A DNA stretch of 30,111 nucleotides, taken from contig NW_014577078.1 of assembly GCF_000485595.1 (NCBI RefSeq), positions 743,838-773,948 of the forward strand. The letters are read 5' to 3'. The translations under genes and the position numbers were made by a program. Each line of letters opens with the position of its first letter. The first letter of the stretch is position 1. This document shows, one piece after another, positions 27,973-30,111 of the stretch. Source of the stretch: Priapulus caudatus. Lineage: Eukaryota > Priapulida > Priapulimorpha > Priapulimorphida > Priapulidae. The notes below the pieces were generated by a model. That model ran no database searches. It was not told the DNA's origin and saw nothing but the letters and a program-made list of their open reading frames with translations.

Positions 27973-28470
27973 ACATGCACACACAGTCCGTATTTACTCC
28001 TCCTTGTGAATAAATATAGTCCGTCAACACATACATTATCTTGCCGTCCACACGGGCCGAGAGCGCGTGACAGATCGCTGGAACGCAGACAAGTGCTGTC
28101 CATCGTGCGCAAACACCGCTAATAGAGAAACCATTCTAAATCCGTTCGAAGATTAATCACCGGCAGGGGGCGTCCGCTAGCTGCCTGGTGAGCGTCGTCG
28201 CCATTATACAGGCCATGTGGTTTAGTCCATGCAATCAAGATTTGCCAGGAATAATCAGCTCATCTTCCAGCGCGTGAATCACACGGTTCTCTTCATTTTA
28301 CACCTGCTGCTGCGCTTGCAATCGTGCATTGTCGCAAATATGATTATTTCAGTAGTAGTTGTGACTTGTGATACATTATTGCTTTAGTATAGCCGGGTAT
28401 GATCATTGTTGCTGTGCTTCTGGTATGACCAAAATGAAGCACGACCATGTTTATCAAAATGTCGTGCTTA
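27972..28470. other. intergenic, no gene seen
   Basis: Unique-looking sequence with no supported frame or RNA gene. Confidence 0.45.
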
Positions 28471-28477
28471 TATCGTC

Positions 28478-28830
28478 TGGAATACTTTCATGTTCTATCA
28501 GAAAAACGTCCATGTTTTACGAGAAACATGTAAACGTTAATTCTTAGAAACACGCATACGTTTAATCAGTAATAGTATATATGTCTTATGTAGAACGGTT
28601 CCATGTTTTCTCAGAAACACTCAAATGTATTATAAAAACCACTTTTATGTGTTATCAGAAACATCTATGCGTCTTATAAAACACACGCCACGTGATATCA
28701 GAAAAACGTTCATGTTTTATCAGAAAGAATTCAATGTTTTCCCAGAAAAACACCCCTGCTTTGTCAAAATTATTTAAGATTTGTTTTATCAGAAATAATT
28801 CTATGTTTTATCAGAAACACGTTGCTATTT
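28478..28830. repeat. degenerate minisatellite, CATGTTTTATCAGAAA unit
   Basis: About a dozen diverged units contain ATGTTTTATCAGAAA followed by variable ACACGT-like spacers (for example near 28501, 28601, 28711, 28801). The period is about 28-34 bases. Confidence 0.8.
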
Positions 28831-29410
28831 CGTACTACGCGCGTAATAATATAAATTATTCACGACTTCATCCGCCTCATCTACACAAGCACATACAGCG
28901 GCGTGGTTAATTCGAGAGCTTGTTCTCAAGATTACACATCGAAGTTAAATATAACCGAGTCAGCAGCTTATACCGTCGAGATAGAAAACATTAGACACGG
29001 AAAATGATCAGCGCACACGTACGGATTACAAATACATGGTCGCGGGGATTAGTTGACCACGACGACCATCTTCCCCGAACATTCGTCTTCTAATAGCAGC
29101 TACACGTGAACCACCGCTGAAGCGGATGGCGGAGCATGGCGAGTATGGTAGCGCTGCTTGGGGGGAGGGGGGATGATTGCCTTTGTTTAAGCTTGTCTGA
29201 CGTAACAGCATATCAAGTTATGGATTCCGACAGCGCTCCCATTGATTACCCGCCGCGACTTATGTTACGTGCCACCGTGGCGACGGCCGGCGGCGGCGGC
29301 CGAAGGAGTTCTGTTGCCATGGGAAACAGATGAGGTCTTTACTACGAGGGTAAATGAAAGTGGCTGGTGATTCTCTTCGGCAAGAACTGAGAACGAGATG
29401 GGAGTATATA
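28831..29410. other. intergenic, no gene seen
   Basis: Contains a G-run at about 29159-29172 and a GGCGGC patch at 29286-29300. No frame has recognisable features. Confidence 0.45.
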
Positions 29411-29469
29411 TATATATAGTACAGGTATAATATATAAGTATACGTGCGTGTAGGCGTGTGGGCGCGTGG

Positions 29470-29502
<33 letters not shown>

Positions 29503-29527
29503 GTGCTGTGTGAGAGAGAAGAGAGAG

Positions 29528-29565
<38 letters not shown>

Positions 29566-29575
29566 CGAGAGAGCG
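29411..29575. repeat. (TA)n, (TG)n and (GA)n microsatellite cluster
   Basis: TA at 29404-29418, TG at 29472-29500, and GA with interruptions at 29511-29562. Confidence 0.93.
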
Positions 29576-29744
29576 AAGGGTAGGCGGACAATGGCCAGAG
29601 ACGATTACCAAAACTGAGGAACGAACAAAGTGGCATCGAGAAGGACAAGCGCAACAAGACGATCCGCCATGGAGTATACAACTGAACGTATATTGCAACC
29701 ATCAGAGGCCCAGCATATCGCAAGCGCCGAATGGATGAGAAACG

Positions 29745-29890
29745 GAGAGGAGAAGAGCAATAGCAACTGCAAGAGCCGGAATCCGCCGATCTAGAAAAAG
29801 AACGAGCGGCCGTAGGAACGGCGGAAAGAGCGCTGAGAAAACTAGACGCTGAAGCTAAATGAACGGAAGCACGAGCCAATCTAGAAATAC
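29745..29890 (+). other. possible remnant of a coiled-coil coding segment
   Basis: One plus-strand frame reads QEPESADLEKERAAVGTAER then ALRKLDAEAK before a TGA, and continues afterwards as TEARANLEIHTERGRD. The heptad-like Glu/Arg/Leu/Ala pattern could be part of a transposon ORF or gene exon. The purine-rich composition makes chance possible. Confidence 0.2.
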
Positions 29891-29924
29891 ACACAGAGAG
29901 GGGGAGAGATTAGGAGCAGAGCAA

Positions 29925-30111
29925 GCAGACGAGAAAGGAGGAGCGAGGGCCCTGAGAGAGAGAGGGAGCGGAGGTGAGGAGGAAAGGAGGGAGGGAGAGA
30001 GGGAATGAGGGAGGCGAGGAGGCTGAGCCGAGGGAGGGAAGGTAGCGAGGAGGCGAGGGAAGGAGGGAGGAGAAGAAGGAGCGAGGAAGGAAGGTTGAAA
30101 ATAAAATCGAA
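29925..30111. repeat. purine-rich GGGA/GAGG simple sequence
   Basis: Almost pure A/G on the plus strand to the window end, in GAGG, GGGA and GAAGGA units. Confidence 0.9.

Noticed and set aside
27807-28112. 101-codon minus-strand frame
   Set aside because: Its core is a VCVC run from the AC microsatellite.
29265-29894. 209-codon minus-strand frame
   Set aside because: Half of it is translated (TG)n and (GA)n microsatellite (runs of Ser-Leu and Thr-His).

Overview
This is a window of animal nuclear DNA, not bacterial or viral. It has spliced exons with GT/AG junctions, microsatellites, tRNA-derived repeats, interstitial TTAGGG runs and many non-autonomous DNA transposons. The mix of Harbinger, hAT-like and LINE remnants with a PIN-like/CXC repeat-protein family suggests a marine invertebrate. 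The species cannot be read from the sequence.

The main result is one multi-exon plus-strand gene, 6678-17066. I assembled it from at least 15 coding exons. All but one of the junctions agree in splice phase; the exception is the 3' end of exon 7. The predicted protein, about 690 residues, has the architecture of KASH5 (CCDC155): an N-terminal degenerate EF-hand pair, a dimeric coiled coil, an acidic repetitive linker, one C-terminal membrane span and a 23-residue luminal tail ending YGPHPI. In vertebrates KASH5 is the outer-nuclear-membrane dynein adaptor that moves meiotic telomeres through SUN1. The coiled-coil region contains a 120-bp duplication that doubles a splice acceptor, and a scrambled repeat block sits at the next exon end.

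Layout. 1-2091: AT-rich flank around a GC-rich block with two unrecognised minus-strand ORFs, one with a signal-peptide-like N-terminus and one with a single membrane span. 2092-3701: decayed PIF/Harbinger element. 4550-5684: nested hAT-like non-autonomous element. 6301-6589: two small terminal-inverted-repeat elements directly upstream of the gene. 6678-17066: KASH5-like gene, whose introns hold at least six short transposons with readable target-site duplications. 17067-18090: 3' flank. 18091-18990: tRNA-derived SINE fragment, microsatellites and a 345-bp foldback element. 18987-22513: a 3.5-kb inverted duplication carrying two broken, head-to-head copies of a PIN-like/CXC-domain repeat protein. 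22514-30111: gene-poor sequence with minisatellites, microsatellites and a LINE reverse-transcriptase fragment (about 27.1-27.6 kb, minus strand).

Only the KASH5-like gene is a confident host gene. The two small ORFs near the left end may or may not be real. Everything else with coding similarity is a transposon relic.
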